NCBI GenBank assembly: GCA_937951675.1
Contig: CALFBI010000004.1
Span: 62,001-126,000 of the forward strand
DNA from: an uncultured Verrucomicrobiales bacterium
Lineage (GTDB): Bacteria > Verrucomicrobiota > Verrucomicrobiia > Verrucomicrobiales > Akkermansiaceae
Length of the DNA stretch: 64,000 nucleotides
Direction: 5' to 3'
Below the pieces are notes generated by a model. That model was given only the letters and a program-made list of their open reading frames with translations. It searched no databases and was not told the DNA's origin. How positions within the stretch are numbered: position 1 is the first letter of the stretch; each line of letters begins with the position of its first letter. Positions 51,303 through 61,061 of the stretch are shown here, one piece after another. Made by a program: the position numbers and the translations under genes.

Positions 51303-52504
51303 CTTTTAACTGATTTGTATGCTTTATAAGGTAAACGAATAAGATCAAATAGAACAGTATTCTTAAACTCATATGTTTGCACCTTTTGAACTAAACTCTC
51401 GCAGACCAATCTTTTTTCAGTATTAGAAAAAATAATATCAATCTTTTCGTCATTAGTAGACCAATCAAAATTAGCTAAGGCATGATCACGCGATATTTTT
51501 TTAAGTTTTGATATCTCGCTCTCACTCATTGCAGAATAAAACTCTATCGCTTCTATTACTGATTTTTCGTCGACATCACACTGCGGCCAATAATATCCGT
51601 CAGACCTTGAATACTGTCTCGAAACTTTGAGAAGTAAACCTGTCACATCATTTTTTACAAATTCGGACATCGGGGGCTGAGATGGCGTAATAATTTGCAA
51701 GCCTGAACTAGCCGCCTCAACAAGGGTTAGTCCAATTCCGTCTAATTTAGATAAATAGCAATAAACATCACCCCTGTGATAGAGGCCGGGAGCAGAAACT
51801 GTTTCATCAACCTCCTCCAGGCGCCCTTCTTTTTTCATTTGAGATATCAAACCCTTTAGTTCAGGGTAAAATTGCGACAAATTAATTTGTGTGTGAACTA
51901 GTAGTTTCGATTTTTTATTTTTCACTTTCGCAAAAGCCCTAAGAAGTGGGGCACCACCTTTCCGCTCAGGATTCATTCCTAAAGATGCAAAGAATACAAT
52001 TTTCTCTTTATCTATCTCATTTTTTATACCTGGTTTGTAGAGGTTTATGTTTGTCCCCCACGGCACATAATAAGCATTAGGGTGCCATTTAAAAGCACTT
52101 AAATGCCTTTTAGTATTACATATCAAAAAATCAAATAACTCAAATAACGGGATAGTTTCTTCCGTGTAGTAATCTATATAAGACCCTATTCTCACCCCCT
52201 CTTTCTTAGCCCATAAAACTGGAGGCCACCATTGTTGCTCATTAAAAAATAAAACATCTATATTGTTATTTCGGATCCATTTAACAAAGTCTCTTTTATT
52301 AATTGGGCTATTATTTACCTGAAATAAGGTTTTAGCTCCCCACTTCACATTCGAAAAATCCCAAATAGGATTTCCTTTTGCGTAACTTTCTCCTCCACGA
52401 GCATAAACAAAGACTTCATGGTTTTCCTGTAAAGATTCCATATATTGCTTAGACACATAGGCTGCTCCTCTTTCAAACCACGTCGTAACAATCCCTACAT
52501 TCAT
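51299..52504 (-). CDS. GT4-type glycosyltransferase
   Basis: 401 residues. N-terminus VGIVTTWFERGAAYVSKQYM and C-terminal FASLGMNPERKGGAPLLRAF, YLSKLDGIGLTLVEAASSGL with the GT4 glutamate, and VKNDVTGLLL. It lies between wecB and the next GT4, each with 4-base overlaps. The middle region carries IDYYTEETIPLFELFDFLIC. Clearly a glycosyltransferase; the sugar is not predictable. Confidence 0.9.
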   Translation of the reverse strand: MNVGIVTTWFERGAAYVSKQYMESLQENHEVFVYARGGESYAKGNPIWDFSNVKWGAKTLFQVNNSPINKRDFVKWIRNNNIDVLFFNEQQWWPPVLWAKKEGVRIGSYIDYYTEETIPLFELFDFLICNTKRHLSAFKWHPNAYYVPWGTNINLYKPGIKNEIDKEKIVFFASLGMNPERKGGAPLLRAFAKVKNKKSKLLVHTQINLSQFYPELKGLISQMKKEGRLEEVDETVSAPGLYHRGDVYCYLSKLDGIGLTLVEAASSGLQIITPSQPPMSEFVKNDVTGLLLKVSRQYSRSDGYYWPQCDVDEKSVIEAIEFYSAMSESEISKLKKISRDHALANFDWSTNDEKIDIIFSNTEKRLVCESLVQKVQTYEFKNTVLFDLIRLPYKAYKSVKR

Positions 52505-53706
52505 AAGTTTTCTTTATTAAGGTGTTCAATGCAGGCATCCAAAATTCGACCAGAAGCTTTTCCATCACCATACGGGTTTACGGCACCAGCCATTTTTATA
52601 TACTCTTCTCCGCTGATAAGCACTTTAGAAACTGATTCAAAAATAACATCTGATTTGGTTCCTACTAATTTAACCGTCCCTGCATCGACAGCCTCAGGCC
52701 TCTCCGTTGTGTCTCGCATAACAAAAACAGGTTTACCCAAACTAGGAGCCTCTTCTTGGATACCTCCAGAATCAGTTAAGACTACAGCGCTCAACTTCAA
52801 CACCTCTACAAACTCCAAATAGCCTAGCGGTAATGTTAAAATAATATTTTCGGGAAGCTCCCCTAAATCTTTCGAAAGTAAATTCGTCACCGTGTTTCTA
52901 ATGTTCGGATTAGGATGAACTGGATACAGAAAATCACATTGAGGAAAACTATCGGCCAGTCTTGCAATACCCTCACACATATTTTCGAATCCCCGCCCAA
53001 AATTTTCTCGGCGGTGTCCGGTGATCAAAACTAACCGGCGAGTCCCCTCACTCCATTGACTCAATAATGCTTCACAGATATCATTACCTTGTAGCCCTTC
53101 CCTTATTTCTTGCCGGATCAATGAATCTTTCTCTATACGATCAACTGTCATCTGAAGGGCATCAATAACGGTATTACCAGTTACTGTGATCTTATCATTT
53201 AAGACATTTTCCTTAATAAGATTTTCTTCACTTAAAGGAGTAGGAGCAAAATGAAGAGTGGCAATTCTTCCTGTGATCTGGCGATTGACTTCTTCAGGCC
53301 AAGGACTATAGATATCATGCGTTCTGAGACCTGCCTCCACATGTCCGACTGGAATGTGCTTGTAAAAAGAAGCCAAAGCCGAAGCCATCGAAGTAGTTGT
53401 ATCTCCGTGAACAAGAACCAAATCCGGCTTTTCTTTTTCTAAAACTCCCCCTACTCCTATCAATATTTTTGAAGTAACATCATCTAGATTTTGGCCGGGC
53501 TGCATTAAACTCAAATCATAATCTGTTTTGATTTCAAAAACATCTAACACACTATTTAAAATTTCCTTATGCTGACCGGTCGAGCAAACTATCGTCTCAA
53601 AAGAGCCTCTTCGCTTCAGCATCTCCTTGATAACTGGCGCCATCTTAATGGCTTCTGGTCGCGTCCCAAAAACAACTAAAATTTTAAAAAAATGCTTTTC
53701 ACTCAT
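52501..53706 (-). CDS. wecB: UDP-N-acetylglucosamine 2-epimerase (non-hydrolysing)
   Basis: 401 residues. Interconverts UDP-GlcNAc and UDP-ManNAc in the cytoplasm. Hallmarks: VVFGTRPEAIKMAPVI, VLVHGDTTTSMASALASFY (catalytic Asp), VGHVEAGLRT (Glu), SPWPEEVNRQ (Glu), ITGHRRENFG (His), TDSGGIQEEAPSLGKPVFVM and RDTTERPEA. Its presence suggests that ManNAc or a derivative (such as ManNAcA) is a component of the polymer; no UDP-ManNAc dehydrogenase is in the window. Four-base overlap with the next glycosyltransferase. Confidence 0.96.
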   Translation of the reverse strand: MSEKHFFKILVVFGTRPEAIKMAPVIKEMLKRRGSFETIVCSTGQHKEILNSVLDVFEIKTDYDLSLMQPGQNLDDVTSKILIGVGGVLEKEKPDLVLVHGDTTTSMASALASFYKHIPVGHVEAGLRTHDIYSPWPEEVNRQITGRIATLHFAPTPLSEENLIKENVLNDKITVTGNTVIDALQMTVDRIEKDSLIRQEIREGLQGNDICEALLSQWSEGTRRLVLITGHRRENFGRGFENMCEGIARLADSFPQCDFLYPVHPNPNIRNTVTNLLSKDLGELPENIILTLPLGYLEFVEVLKLSAVVLTDSGGIQEEAPSLGKPVFVMRDTTERPEAVDAGTVKLVGTKSDVIFESVSKVLISGEEYIKMAGAVNPYGDGKASGRILDACIEHLNKENL

Positions 53707-53710
53707 AATG

Positions 53711-54877
53711 TTAATTCAATATTGAAACTATTTTTCTTCGACCGAAATCAGCTATTTGAAAAAATTTAAAAATCAATCCAACACTTCCATTTTTGACTAA
53801 TTTCATCTTTGATAATTCATTCCCTTCTTCCATATAGGGAAGGTAATAGACTTCATCATCTAAATTCAAATTTTGAAATTCTTGCATTAATTCATTTTCT
53901 GATACTTTTTTTATATCGGAATGCTTAATCACTTTTCCTCCTCGCTCCTCATAAAGGCTTGTCACTTTTTCCGCGTATGCAATTGGCAACACAGGAATGT
54001 TTAATTTTTGCCACAGTATATTAGCATGATAACGCGAAGCTATCGCTTTTTTGACTGAGCAAAATGAACTCAAGAAAAAATCTAAAGAATCCTTACCATA
54101 TGTTATAATCTCTACGGAAACACCCCTTTCACTTAAAAGGTTTGAGATCTTATTCGCATATTCAAGTTCTTCGGTGCTGTAGACCTGGTATTCAAAAACG
54201 AACAGGCGGCAAGTGAGATTCTCTCTTAAACAGATTGATGAGATAAGATTAACCACATCATCGCAATTCAGGTCTTCCCAATCTCTAATAGAACATCCCA
54301 ACACTTCTTCAGGGCTTTCTTTTTTAAAAATACCTGTGTTATAACTAGTTCCCGCTACGATATCAGGAGCGATTGAAATAGAGCCTTTGCCTTCGTTAAA
54401 CCATTCTTTAGAATCTTTATCTCGCACCTGAATGTGCTGAAATCTTTCTGATACGTATTTTAGATATCGCTTATTGAAGTCATGTTTAATCGGGCCGACG
54501 CCAACACCCAAAAGATACGCACTTTTTTTAAGGTTCGATAAAGAAAACGCAAACCGGGTGAATAAATAAGGAGTAAACGGTCGATGTTTGTCCTGTAAAA
54601 GGCCTCCGCCTCCTACAATGATTACAGAACTTTTTCGAAGCTCTTTTCTTAACATTAACCAACTAGAACACCACCCGGACATATTTTTAACCCAAGGGAG
54701 AGGCTGCATCTTAATTTTCGAAGAGTCGGGATACAGACCTTTCTCTAAAAATGGAAAATGGAGCACTGTGATCGATTCGCAATCTTCAAGCTTCAAAAGT
54801 TCTCTTGAAAGAAAAGCGGAAATCAAATCATCTCCAAGATTCCCCGCTCCTGCCATGGCCATTACAATGAACTTCAT
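53711..54877 (-). CDS. polysaccharide pyruvyl transferase family protein
   Basis: 388 residues. N-terminal AMAGAGNLGDDLISAFLSRE (the GNxGD start), IIVGGGGLLQDKHRP, LLGVGVGPIKHDF, QVRDKDSKEWF and IAPDIV in order, and the C-terminal AIASRYHANILWQKLNIPV, which is the CsaB/PssM-type pattern. It transfers pyruvate from PEP to make a ketal on a sugar, adding negative charge. Overlaps the preceding GT by 4 bases. A decorated polymer is inferred. Confidence 0.92.
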   Translation of the reverse strand: MKFIVMAMAGAGNLGDDLISAFLSRELLKLEDCESITVLHFPFLEKGLYPDSSKIKMQPLPWVKNMSGWCSSWLMLRKELRKSSVIIVGGGGLLQDKHRPFTPYLFTRFAFSLSNLKKSAYLLGVGVGPIKHDFNKRYLKYVSERFQHIQVRDKDSKEWFNEGKGSISIAPDIVAGTSYNTGIFKKESPEEVLGCSIRDWEDLNCDDVVNLISSICLRENLTCRLFVFEYQVYSTEELEYANKISNLLSERGVSVEIITYGKDSLDFFLSSFCSVKKAIASRYHANILWQKLNIPVLPIAYAEKVTSLYEERGGKVIKHSDIKKVSENELMQEFQNLNLDDEVYYLPYMEEGNELSKMKLVKNGSVGLIFKFFQIADFGRRKIVSILN

Positions 54878-56061
54878 CTGCTACCTTTTATTAATTTTTT
54901 ATATATATCCGAAATGGTCTCAGCCCACTCCTCTGGTGAACATGAAGAAGGCTTCATATTCACCTCCATATCGTAGCACTCCTCATATTGATCTTGTGTT
55001 TGCTTCAAAACATTCGCCAAATCATCGGAATCACGATTTTCTATAATGACCACTTGTTTATTAACGGCTAAAAGATCAGCCCCAAAATAATTTCCTAACA
55101 CACATGGAAGCCCCATAGCACAGGCCTCCTGCGCCACATTTGCGCAAGAATCAAAATAAGAAGGAAATAAAAAACAATCAGAAGCACTTAGAAAATATTC
55201 TAATTTTTTCGTAGGCTCTATAAAATGTATCCATTCTTCCCAAGAATTAACATTCTCATCTAAAAAGTCCTGAGCTCTTTTCTTCACTTTTTTATTAAAA
55301 CCTACTACAAGGAGATGAGATTTTTTCCCTCCAGAACGCTTCCTAAGATTTTCAATAGAAAACACAGCATCAAACCAACCTTTACGAGCCATATGTCCCT
55401 GGCTAGCAAACATAAAGACATAGTCCTCTCTCCCAAAATTTAAATCTGCTCGTGATTGCTCTCTATATTGATTCCGGATTTCAGGACTAAACCGATTTTC
55501 GTTAATTTGATTCTTAACAAAAAGGCAACTTTGCGAGTCATACCCATAGCGCTTTATAAGTTTTGCACGCAATCCGTTTGAGTTCGCGATAATAACCTCA
55601 GCCTTAAAAAACCTCATTTCTATTGATTCCCACAAAGCAGCATTCAGAGCCATTGGGATTTTCAACCAGTCCGAGGCTAACTTATGCTTTAATTTGAAAA
55701 ATATTTTCAGCCATTCCACTCCAGAAAAGTTATGACTCGATATATCTGCGCCGAATGCACACCCTTTGGTTGCATGATAGATGACTCCCTTTCTACCTCT
55801 CATTTTTTCACTCCATAAACGAGCCGTCGTCATTAACATGAAAGACCGCGTAATACCCTCTAGCTTATAAGGGCCTGCTAAAATCTTCACTACTTTATCT
55901 GCCTTCTTAGAAAAATCGCTATCTGCAGAAGAGCACCACACTTCTATTGTCCAACCTTGGGCTTTAAAATGATCAATAGAGGCGCAAAATCTTTGCATAA
56001 TTGGACTTTCAGGTGAGAATTTTCGATCCACCCAAACTATCGTCTGTTTATCAGCCTTCAT
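54874..56061 (-). CDS. GT4-type glycosyltransferase
   Basis: 395 residues. The N-terminal half has IVWVDRKFSPESPIMQRF and IEVWCSSADSDFSKKAD; the C-terminal half has FASQGHMARKGWFDAVFSI, LLVVGFNKK, FLSASDCFLFPSYFDSCANV with AQEACAMGLPCVLGNY (GT4 acidic pair), and VIIENRDSDDL. Retaining GT-B enzyme. Separated from the upstream polymerase by a 52-base gap, the largest in the operon. Confidence 0.93.
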   Translation of the reverse strand: MKADKQTIVWVDRKFSPESPIMQRFCASIDHFKAQGWTIEVWCSSADSDFSKKADKVVKILAGPYKLEGITRSFMLMTTARLWSEKMRGRKGVIYHATKGCAFGADISSHNFSGVEWLKIFFKLKHKLASDWLKIPMALNAALWESIEMRFFKAEVIIANSNGLRAKLIKRYGYDSQSCLFVKNQINENRFSPEIRNQYREQSRADLNFGREDYVFMFASQGHMARKGWFDAVFSIENLRKRSGGKKSHLLVVGFNKKVKKRAQDFLDENVNSWEEWIHFIEPTKKLEYFLSASDCFLFPSYFDSCANVAQEACAMGLPCVLGNYFGADLLAVNKQVVIIENRDSDDLANVLKQTQDQYEECYDMEVNMKPSSCSPEEWAETISDIYKKLIKGSR

Positions 56062-56113
56062 TTACTAAAATGATTTATATATGGCTTATTTCAGCTTGAA
56101 GAGTGGGCTCATG

Positions 56114-57541
56114 TCACACCCTTTTCTTCTGTCTGACAACGGTCACTAAAACCATGCCAACGAAGCACCAAAAGTAAAAAACTACAGGGAAGATTCGAAT
56201 ACCTCCTCCGGAAATAATACTGCCAAAAAGAAGAGAGAAAATAACCGCCAAGACAAATGCGACAAAAGACCGATCTTCCAAAGACTTAATTTTGAAAACA
56301 GCACGGTGTGAGAATACTAATATTCCTATGATCAAACATATGACTAAGACTAAAAATACAATTCCATAGCTCACATAAACCTCTCCTAACATGTCATGAA
56401 TAAATGTTTCGCTTTTCTCTGCTTCACTCAAACCAAACCAAGAAAAATATGTAGGGTCTGTAGTCCAATTCTTTATACTATCGGTTCTCGATGTGAATGT
56501 CCCAACTGTTAAAGCCCTTTCACTCCAAGCCCCTTGAGCTTTCCCTGACAAAGCTGACCCTCCTTTTTCGATCAAACTATCTCCTGCGGTAAATAGGATT
56601 AAAAGAATGGCTGACGCAACACTATAAAGAAGGACCGTGCTCGCCTTCTTTCTGAAAGCGTAATTACTTAATAAAATAATTAAGGCCATGGCCCACCCTG
56701 TCCTTCCTGCTCCCGGGATCAAGCTCGCTAAACAAAGGAGACCATATAATCGAGTCACGCTTACTCTCGCCTTGATTTGATTTTTAAAAGCGACCAAACA
56801 ATATGTGCCTACAATAATCGCCATCATACCGTAAGCTCCTGATGAACTCATCGTAGAAAATATGCGATAATACTCAATCCGCCCTTCAAGCAGTGGATTT
56901 TGAACAATTGTAAGCCCCGAAAGGGCATAATCATACTCAATATCAGAATACCCAAAAATAAGTTGCCAATAGGCATAAGCAGCAACGGGTATAAAAGCAG
57001 TAGCTGTGAAATTAAAAAACTTTAAACACTCTTGCCGAGTCTTTAAGTAATAAAATGACAGCCACGTAGCTAAAACATAAGCCGCCTGTGCCCCTCCTTG
57101 AGCCAAGGCTGTGAGAGAACCTCCATTATTCACATAAGAAAGAACCAGAATAGTTGAAGACGCGGCAGTCCCTAGAAGTAAAACCATAAGCTCTTGCTTT
57201 GCAATCTTACCTTCCTTCATAATCAGTTTTAAAAATTGCCCAATGAGAATACCGGCAAAAGTAATTGGAGCTAAAGCCAGCACCTGGATCAGATCTCTTT
57301 GACTCACGAAGGTCTCGACAACTAAAAACCTCTTCATCAAATCCAGATAAAAACCTATCACTATTACCCCATAAAAAGTTACCTTGGGCTTAATAACACC
57401 ACAAATAAAACCAAATATTCCTAAATAAAGAAATAGGTTTCCAATTGAGTTTCCTCCACTGGCTAATACTTTCTGGATAATTATTAACCCCAGTATTAAT
57501 AACGATATTATTAATACAATTTGCGAAATTTTTCTATTCAT
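56114..57541 (-). CDS. Wzy-type O-antigen polymerase-like membrane protein
   Basis: 475 residues with about twelve helices and a large periplasmic loop after the middle (about 325-385, SLIEKGGSALSGKAQGAW, then LTVGTFTSRTDSIKNWTTDP). This is the plan of Wzy polymerases, which join lipid-linked repeats at the periplasmic face. The sequence is AT-rich and has no single conserved motif, as is usual for Wzy. It overlaps the methyltransferase stop by 8 bases. The second such protein in the locus (42.1-44.0 kb) is closer to WaaL ligase. Confidence 0.78.
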   Translation of the reverse strand: MNRKISQIVLIISLLILGLIIIQKVLASGGNSIGNLFLYLGIFGFICGVIKPKVTFYGVIVIGFYLDLMKRFLVVETFVSQRDLIQVLALAPITFAGILIGQFLKLIMKEGKIAKQELMVLLLGTAASSTILVLSYVNNGGSLTALAQGGAQAAYVLATWLSFYYLKTRQECLKFFNFTATAFIPVAAYAYWQLIFGYSDIEYDYALSGLTIVQNPLLEGRIEYYRIFSTMSSSGAYGMMAIIVGTYCLVAFKNQIKARVSVTRLYGLLCLASLIPGAGRTGWAMALIILLSNYAFRKKASTVLLYSVASAILLILFTAGDSLIEKGGSALSGKAQGAWSERALTVGTFTSRTDSIKNWTTDPTYFSWFGLSEAEKSETFIHDMLGEVYVSYGIVFLVLVICLIIGILVFSHRAVFKIKSLEDRSFVAFVLAVIFSLLFGSIISGGGIRIFPVVFYFWCFVGMVLVTVVRQKKRV

Positions 57542-58250
57542 TAGCGTGTAAAACCTTTCTAGCTACTAGGATAAGCCCCATTGGTCGTTGTCCTAAGCGC
57601 TCTTCAGGGCTTATCTTCATTTCTTTCACTTTAAACAAAAATTTAGGCAAGAAAATTTTCTTTTTAGTCCACTTCCTAAGGAAAGAACGAAGTTTCTGTG
57701 TTTCTTCCGTATAGAACCAATCCAGTCTTAACACTTCCATACCTTTTGATTCAAAAAGCATAGAGAATTCTTCTTCAGTATATCCATCTCGGACGTGCTC
57801 CGCCTGTGGCAAAGCAACAGGCGACCTAGGAACACTTACCACTATAACGCCTTGATTTTTAAGGCAATCAACAAGCTTTTGAGCTGCTTTATGATCATCT
57901 TCTATATGTTCCAATACTTGGTTACAAATTACTGCGTCAACTGAGTTTCTCTCGATCGGAGTTTCTTCTAGGTAGCATTTATGCGTCGTGATATTATCGC
58001 CATACTTTTGGGTTCTTTGCTCCAGAATTGCATAATTATAGCTATCGGCCTCCACAGCTATTGCCTTTTTTGCTATCTTCCTCTTGATAATCTCTACCGT
58101 ATAACCACCGCCTCCTGCTCCTGCATCTAATAATGTTTCAAATGGCCCCTCTTTCTCTAAATGCTGAAAAACTAATTCTCCTTCTAAATCATGCCTCAGG
58201 GAATTTGGTGTGTAGCAGTGTTTTTTTATGAAATCTCTAATGAAGCTCAT
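57534..58250 (-). CDS. SAM-dependent class I methyltransferase
   Basis: 238 residues. The SAM site reads FETLLDAGAGGGGYTVEIIK (GxGxG), followed by KAIAVEADSYNYAIL, then VDAVICNQVLEHIEDDHKAA (motif of Methyltransf_11) and GVIVVSVPRSPVALP. The C-terminal region is basic and helical (KWTKKKIFLPKFLFKVKE). Likely methylates a sugar in the repeat unit or a lipid intermediate. Start and stop are coupled to the neighbouring genes (1-base and 8-base overlaps). Confidence 0.9.
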   Translation of the reverse strand: MSFIRDFIKKHCYTPNSLRHDLEGELVFQHLEKEGPFETLLDAGAGGGGYTVEIIKRKIAKKAIAVEADSYNYAILEQRTQKYGDNITTHKCYLEETPIERNSVDAVICNQVLEHIEDDHKAAQKLVDCLKNQGVIVVSVPRSPVALPQAEHVRDGYTEEEFSMLFESKGMEVLRLDWFYTEETQKLRSFLRKWTKKKIFLPKFLFKVKEMKISPEERLGQRPMGLILVARKVLHANE

Positions 58251-59305
58251 TATACTTTGGTTTTGGGAAACTTAAAAATGAAATCAATACTTTTTCCAAA
58301 TAGCTTGTTCCAAAAACATTCCATTTTTTTTTCAACTATGAAATGAATTAAATAAGAAATCAAAATGATTAACGTAATTACCACTAAATATATCACTATT
58401 TTATTTGATTCGTTAGCTAAATTATCAATAAGCGCATAACCAACATGAGCATGGATCAAGTATATTGGATAAGTCAATGCTCCTAATAGAGCTGCTTTTG
58501 GTAACTTTATTTTTTTACCGTTACCGGCCTCAATCCATATAAAAAAAAGAAAAAATGATACTGTAATTGCTGCTAATATTAGTGGCTCGGTGTCAATAAA
58601 TTGAGCCTTACTAATAGTAACTCCTTGATCTAAAATCTTATTCAAACAAAAGAAAAAATTCAAAATTAAGCTCCCAATCAAGGCTTTACTTTTTTTGTTC
58701 GATAAAATTGCGAATAATGCTCCAGCAGAAAAATAATAATAGTGACCTCCTAAAAATTCTACATCGCTCAATTGAAACCAATATGCGATCAAAAAGATTA
58801 CAGGCCAGACTAAGAACACCCTCTCTAAATACTCTTTAAGAGGACTCATGAGTAATAAAAAAACTAAAAAGTAAAACTTAAGCTCTACTAATAAAGTCCA
58901 ATAAACACCATCTACATTGGGGTATCCTAAATACCCTTGGAGCATTGTTAAATTAGCTAAAATTTGTAAGAGGCTTACCCTCATTGCCTCACTTCCTATT
59001 AGCGCTAATACCACTGAAGTAATTAATACTGAAACCCAATATGCTGGGTATAATCTTTTCATTCTAGAGAAAATAAATTTTTTAGGATCTTTAGACTGAG
59101 CTGACCAAAAAATAACATAGCCACTAATCATAAAAAAAAAGTGAACCCCAAAGTAGCCATACTGGCTGACATTCCTTAAATTTTCATTAATTTCAATAGA
59201 GCTAATTTTGCCCGTATTAAATCCATGACAACAGTAATGAAAAAATAACACGCTTATCGCAGCTATAAATCTAGCGTAATCTAAAGTTTCAATACGGCTC
59301 CTCAT
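58250..59305 (-). CDS. acyltransferase 3 family protein (OafA/YrhL type)
   Basis: 351 residues from the ATG at 59303-59305; the frame open to 59386 runs over the previous gene. About ten helices. Hallmarks: IETLDYARFIAAISVLFFHY with the catalytic His in the first helix, YFGVHFFFMISGYVIFWS, KFIFSRMKRLYPAYWVSV and GVYWTLLVELKFYFLVFLLL. It O-acetylates (or otherwise acylates) sugars in the periplasm. The gene is one of the most AT-rich of the locus. Confidence 0.92.
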   Translation of the reverse strand: MRSRIETLDYARFIAAISVLFFHYCCHGFNTGKISSIEINENLRNVSQYGYFGVHFFFMISGYVIFWSAQSKDPKKFIFSRMKRLYPAYWVSVLITSVVLALIGSEAMRVSLLQILANLTMLQGYLGYPNVDGVYWTLLVELKFYFLVFLLLMSPLKEYLERVFLVWPVIFLIAYWFQLSDVEFLGGHYYYFSAGALFAILSNKKSKALIGSLILNFFFCLNKILDQGVTISKAQFIDTEPLILAAITVSFFLFFIWIEAGNGKKIKLPKAALLGALTYPIYLIHAHVGYALIDNLANESNKIVIYLVVITLIILISYLIHFIVEKKMECFWNKLFGKSIDFIFKFPKTKV

Positions 59306-59306
59306 T

Positions 59307-61061
59307 TTATTTTTTGCCCTTAAGCCATTTCTTAACCCCAATAATGTTATAAATAATATCAATATTAATATTTTTATAATATTCAAGGGGATGCAAAGTT
59401 GCTTCTTTAAATAAATCTGCTAAATAAGGATCATTTTTAAAACCCTCTAATTCTTTTTTTAATTGATCTTGCTGCTTTAATAAGGCCTTATAATTAGGCC
59501 ACGAACTATTAGAGATCCCTCTTTTTTTCTTAAATGCTTTTTCAGTTAATAACTTTAGGTAGCATATTGTTTTTTTGTATTTACCTGCCCCCATTGGAGA
59601 TCCGTAGTTACAGTTCTTAATTTTCAGATACTCTTTCCCTATCACAGACATCACCGCTTTCTCATAATAGGCATGCTCCATTTTCATTTGTGCTGGGATC
59701 CTCCACATGATGTCAATTAAATCTCGGCTATAAAACAATGGGTCCCAAGGCAGCGTCCTCGCCATAGTTGTCCTGAATGCTGAATCTATTTCCCGGGAAA
59801 GAGGAAGAACCCTACTAATTTCTAATAAATTAGGATCACTTTCATTCTCAGAGGTCTTATACCTTTGAAGTCTTTCATCCCAACGCTTTTCGATCAATTT
59901 CGATAGCTCGCTATCATTATTCAAAAAACGTTTGGGCATCTTCATGTAATCTCCTTTAAGCTTAGGTAAAGGTAATGATTTCCCTAGTAAAACAGGTCGT
60001 CTTTTTGGCAAAAAAACTGATTTAAAAAAATAATCTCCGTGACAACCAGTTAATAACGAATGCGCTTTTTTAAATCGATTACTCTTTATAAGGTGTAATA
60101 TATGATTGTCCATCGGAGAACCAAATCCTCCACAAATTGACATTACTTCATCCGAAGTTTTCACATAATGATCTGGGTCTCTAATAATTACTTCATGGCT
60201 AACGCATCCTATATTGGCTATCGTTGATGCTACATCTGACTCTTGGTTCTTTTTATCAACGAGTGTTATTGCTTCGGTTGAGGATGATGACAGGTTAGCG
60301 CCCAAAATAAGTCTTGAATCAGCTCCTCCCGAAAGAAGGACTATTTTTGGCTGTTTATTCCCAGTTCTTAATTCAACCGCTTGTTTGAGAGCTGAAGCTA
60401 AGCTCTCCTGAGATTTTTTATATGTATAATCACTCCCTATTTTAGGTCGCCAAAATACATTTTCCTCAACAAGTTCAATCCCTTTTTTTAGATCAAATAA
60501 ATAACGAGAAGCTTCTCTCATTTCTCTCATTTCTTTATAGAAAGTGTAAGGAGGAGACACTGAACTATGAAACATTTGCTCCACTAAACTAACCTCATCT
60601 AAAGAAAGATCTTCTTCAACAACTTCGGCTAACCAATCCGAATGAGTGCTTAAAACAGAATGTTTTTTTTCTATCTTAAATACAGGATAAAGGCCTAGGA
60701 GATCTGTAACCACCTCAAGAGTTTCTTTCCGAGAGTCATATAAAAAAAGAGTAGCTCCCCCATCAGAGTTCAAAACAAGTTTACTTAAACTTTCATGCTC
60801 TAAATAGCCATTTAAAAGTGTTTGAGCTATATTTTCTGCTCCTCTGGGCTTCCCTTGATAAAAAGGTCTGCCTTCAACCCACAAATGGTAGCGCCCGCAA
60901 TGAGATACAGCTCTCCCCCAAACAGCTTCTTCATCATACCTGATTTGAGTGACCCGAATAGCCTCCAACTTATCTACTTTCTCCCAAAAATTTGGATATT
61001 GTCTAAGGGTTTTTTTAACAGGGCCCTCTCTAGAACTAGAGTCTTTTTCTATTAAAATCAT
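59307..61061 (-). CDS. asparagine-synthase-like protein without the N-terminal catalytic Cys
   Basis: 584 residues. The C-terminal ATP-pyrophosphatase domain is clear: VLLSGGADSRLILGANL (SGGxDS loop, about residues 241-246), LTGCHGDYFFKS, and FRTTMARTLPWDPLFYSRDL. The N-terminal part keeps the shape of a glutaminase-like domain (SDGGATLFLYDSRKETLEV, LLGLYPVFKIEKKH) but begins MILIEKDSSS, with no Cys at position 2, so glutamine hydrolysis by the usual route is not expected. Similar proteins in O-antigen loci amidate uronic acids. Overlaps the CapA-type gene by 4 bases. Confidence 0.85.
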   Translation of the reverse strand: MILIEKDSSSREGPVKKTLRQYPNFWEKVDKLEAIRVTQIRYDEEAVWGRAVSHCGRYHLWVEGRPFYQGKPRGAENIAQTLLNGYLEHESLSKLVLNSDGGATLFLYDSRKETLEVVTDLLGLYPVFKIEKKHSVLSTHSDWLAEVVEEDLSLDEVSLVEQMFHSSVSPPYTFYKEMREMREASRYLFDLKKGIELVEENVFWRPKIGSDYTYKKSQESLASALKQAVELRTGNKQPKIVLLSGGADSRLILGANLSSSSTEAITLVDKKNQESDVASTIANIGCVSHEVIIRDPDHYVKTSDEVMSICGGFGSPMDNHILHLIKSNRFKKAHSLLTGCHGDYFFKSVFLPKRRPVLLGKSLPLPKLKGDYMKMPKRFLNNDSELSKLIEKRWDERLQRYKTSENESDPNLLEISRVLPLSREIDSAFRTTMARTLPWDPLFYSRDLIDIMWRIPAQMKMEHAYYEKAVMSVIGKEYLKIKNCNYGSPMGAGKYKKTICYLKLLTEKAFKKKRGISNSSWPNYKALLKQQDQLKKELEGFKNDPYLADLFKEATLHPLEYYKNINIDIIYNIIGVKKWLKGKK

